A stretch of DNA of 64,000 bases, from the NCBI RefSeq assembly GCF_009765445.1, contig NZ_WHOY01000031.1, positions 2,501,561 through 2,565,560 on the forward strand. Direction: 5' to 3'. A model generated the notes under the pieces. The model had not been told where the DNA came from, did no database searches, and worked only from the letters and a program-made list of their open reading frames with translations. The DNA is from Pantoea sp. BAV 3049. GTDB taxonomy: Bacteria; Pseudomonadota; Gammaproteobacteria; Enterobacterales; Enterobacteriaceae. Of this stretch, positions 62,996 through 64,000 are shown one piece after another (the first letter of the stretch is position 1; every line of letters begins with the position of its first letter). The position numbers and the translations under genes were made by a program.

Positions 62996-64000
62996 TTAGC
63001 GGGGTTCCTGATCGAATTCGGCCAGTTCTTCCACCACATCCTGTGGATCTTCTTCCGGTGCCGGAGCCTCATGGACCCAGACAGAGACGAGGCGGTAAGA
63101 GACTGCAAGAACCACCGGGCCGATAAACAGGCCTATCATGCCAAAAGCGATCAGACCGCCGATAACGCCCGAAAGTATCAGGATCATCGGTAAATCTGCC
63201 CCCATGCGGATCAGCATTGGACGCAGCACGTTGTCCAGCGTACCCACTACGCAGCTCCATACCAGCAGCACAGTGCCCCAGGTGGTGTCACCGCTCCAGT
63301 AGAGCCAGATGATCGCCGGGATCAGTACCACCAGCGGGCCAAGCTGAACCAGACAGCAGAAAATCATCAGCACCGTCAGCACCGTGGCGTAAGGGATGCC
63401 GGAGATCGCCAGGCCGATGCCGCCCAGCACACCCTGCACCAGCGCCGTCACCACCACGCCCAATGCCACCGCGCGAATAGCCTGACCGGCCAGCAGAACC
63501 GCCGCATCTCCGCGGCGGGATGCCAGGCGATAGGCAAAATGGCGGATGCCATGACCAACCTGTTCACCGCGCCAGTAAAGCAGCACGCTGAACAGCAGCA
63601 TCACGCCCAGATGCATCATAAAGCGGCCAAAGTGACCGGCCTGGGCAAACAGGAAGCCGCTGGTGCGCCCGATATAAGGTTGAATACTGGCCATCAGTGC
63701 GCTGCCGCCCCCCTGCACCAGGTTATGCCAGAATGAGGCGAGTTTTTTACCGACCAGTGGAATGCTTCTCAGCCAGTCCAGTTCCGGCAACTGCAGATGC
63801 TTTGAGGTGGCCCAGGCCACTACTGGCCCGCTATTTTCAATCAGGCTGTTGACCAGCACTGCGATCGGAATAATAAACAGCAGTAGCAGGATCAATGTCA
63901 TGGCGACCACCGCAAGCGAGCGTCTTCCCCATAACCAACCCTGAATTTTGATCATCAGCGGCCAGGTGGCTATGACCACCATGCTGGCCCAGGCAAACCC
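62996..64000 (-). CDS. ydiK: AI-2E family inner-membrane protein YdiK, cut by right edge
   Basis: 335 codons of an AI-2E/PerM-family transporter; the frame is open at the right window edge, and the first visible residues GFAWASMVVIATWP align with about position 36 of E. coli YdiK (370 residues), so roughly the first 35 residues are outside. About seven remaining membrane helices, with conserved GGLIAFGMIGLFIGPVVLAV near the end and an acidic C-terminal tail. Function unknown. Confidence 0.92.
   Translation of the reverse strand, partial: GFAWASMVVIATWPLMIKIQGWLWGRRSLAVVAMTLILLLLFIIPIAVLVNSLIENSGPVVAWATSKHLQLPELDWLRSIPLVGKKLASFWHNLVQGGGSALMASIQPYIGRTSGFLFAQAGHFGRFMMHLGVMLLFSVLLYWRGEQVGHGIRHFAYRLASRRGDAAVLLAGQAIRAVALGVVVTALVQGVLGGIGLAISGIPYATVLTVLMIFCCLVQLGPLVVLIPAIIWLYWSGDTTWGTVLLVWSCVVGTLDNVLRPMLIRMGADLPMILILSGVIGGLIAFGMIGLFIGPVVLAVSYRLVSVWVHEAPAPEEDPQDVVEELAEFDQEPR

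Overview
The window looks like a chromosomal segment of an enterobacterium, most likely of the Erwinia/Pantoea group (Erwiniaceae). From about 22.7 kb to the right end, the gene order is close to the E. coli K-12 stretch running from ast through spy-cho-nadE-osmE, katE-tcyP-ydjM-yniCBA-ydiZ-ydiY, thrS-infC-rpmI-rplT-pheMST-ihfA, btuCED-nlpC and ydiV-selO-aroH-ppsR-ppsA to ydiK. Differences from E. coli are visible. xthA, ves, the chb operon, cedA, pfkB and hemP/ydiE are missing from their usual places. A Bcr-type efflux pump with a TetR regulator sits between nadE and osmE. A uvsE UV endonuclease, an inverse autotransporter, a sugar operon and type VI secretion genes fill the left third. The species is inferred from gene content only.

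1-7.9 kb (minus strand): the membrane and signalling part of a type VI secretion cluster. In transcription order it reads SH3-like lipoprotein, tssL (with OmpA domain), a short tssM (705 aa), tagF, FHA protein, PP2C phosphatase, a secreted protein of unknown function, and the start of a Ser/Thr kinase that runs off the left edge. No TssJ is seen, and TssM ends before the region that normally binds TssJ.

8.3-18.7 kb: a DeoR-family regulator diverges from a nine-gene catabolic operon. The operon holds a split transketolase, two short-chain dehydrogenases, an RbsB/RbsA/RbsC-type ABC transporter with a DUF2291 lipoprotein, and an FGGY kinase. There is no isomerase or aldolase, which suggests oxidation of a polyol, phosphorylation of the resulting ketose and two-carbon transfer by transketolase. 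The promoter region carries a CRP-like site at about -41.5 and an 11-bp direct repeat that could be the regulator's operator.

18.7-22.6 kb: a periplasmic PEBP/YbhB-like protein, a YchO-type outer-membrane protein and uvsE, followed by the astC control region with a clear sigma-54 promoter. 22.6-28.8 kb: the complete arginine succinyltransferase operon astCADBE. 29-35.4 kb: spy, SOS-regulated cho, yddG, nadE, bcr-like/tetR, osmE and a small secreted protein. 35.5-44.1 kb: catalase HPII, the cystine transporter TcyP, ydjM, hxpB, yniB, yniA, ydiZ and ydiY.

44.3-51.5 kb: the translation operon thrS-infC (AUU start)-rpmI-rplT, then pheM leader/attenuator-pheS-pheT-ihfA. 51.6-54.5 kb: btuC-btuE-btuD-nlpC. 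54.9-64 kb: ydiV, selO, an intergenic palindromic repeat block, aroH, ppsR, ppsA with a Cra-like site, an unannotated homologue of the small RNA RprA, and a ydiK gene cut by the right edge.
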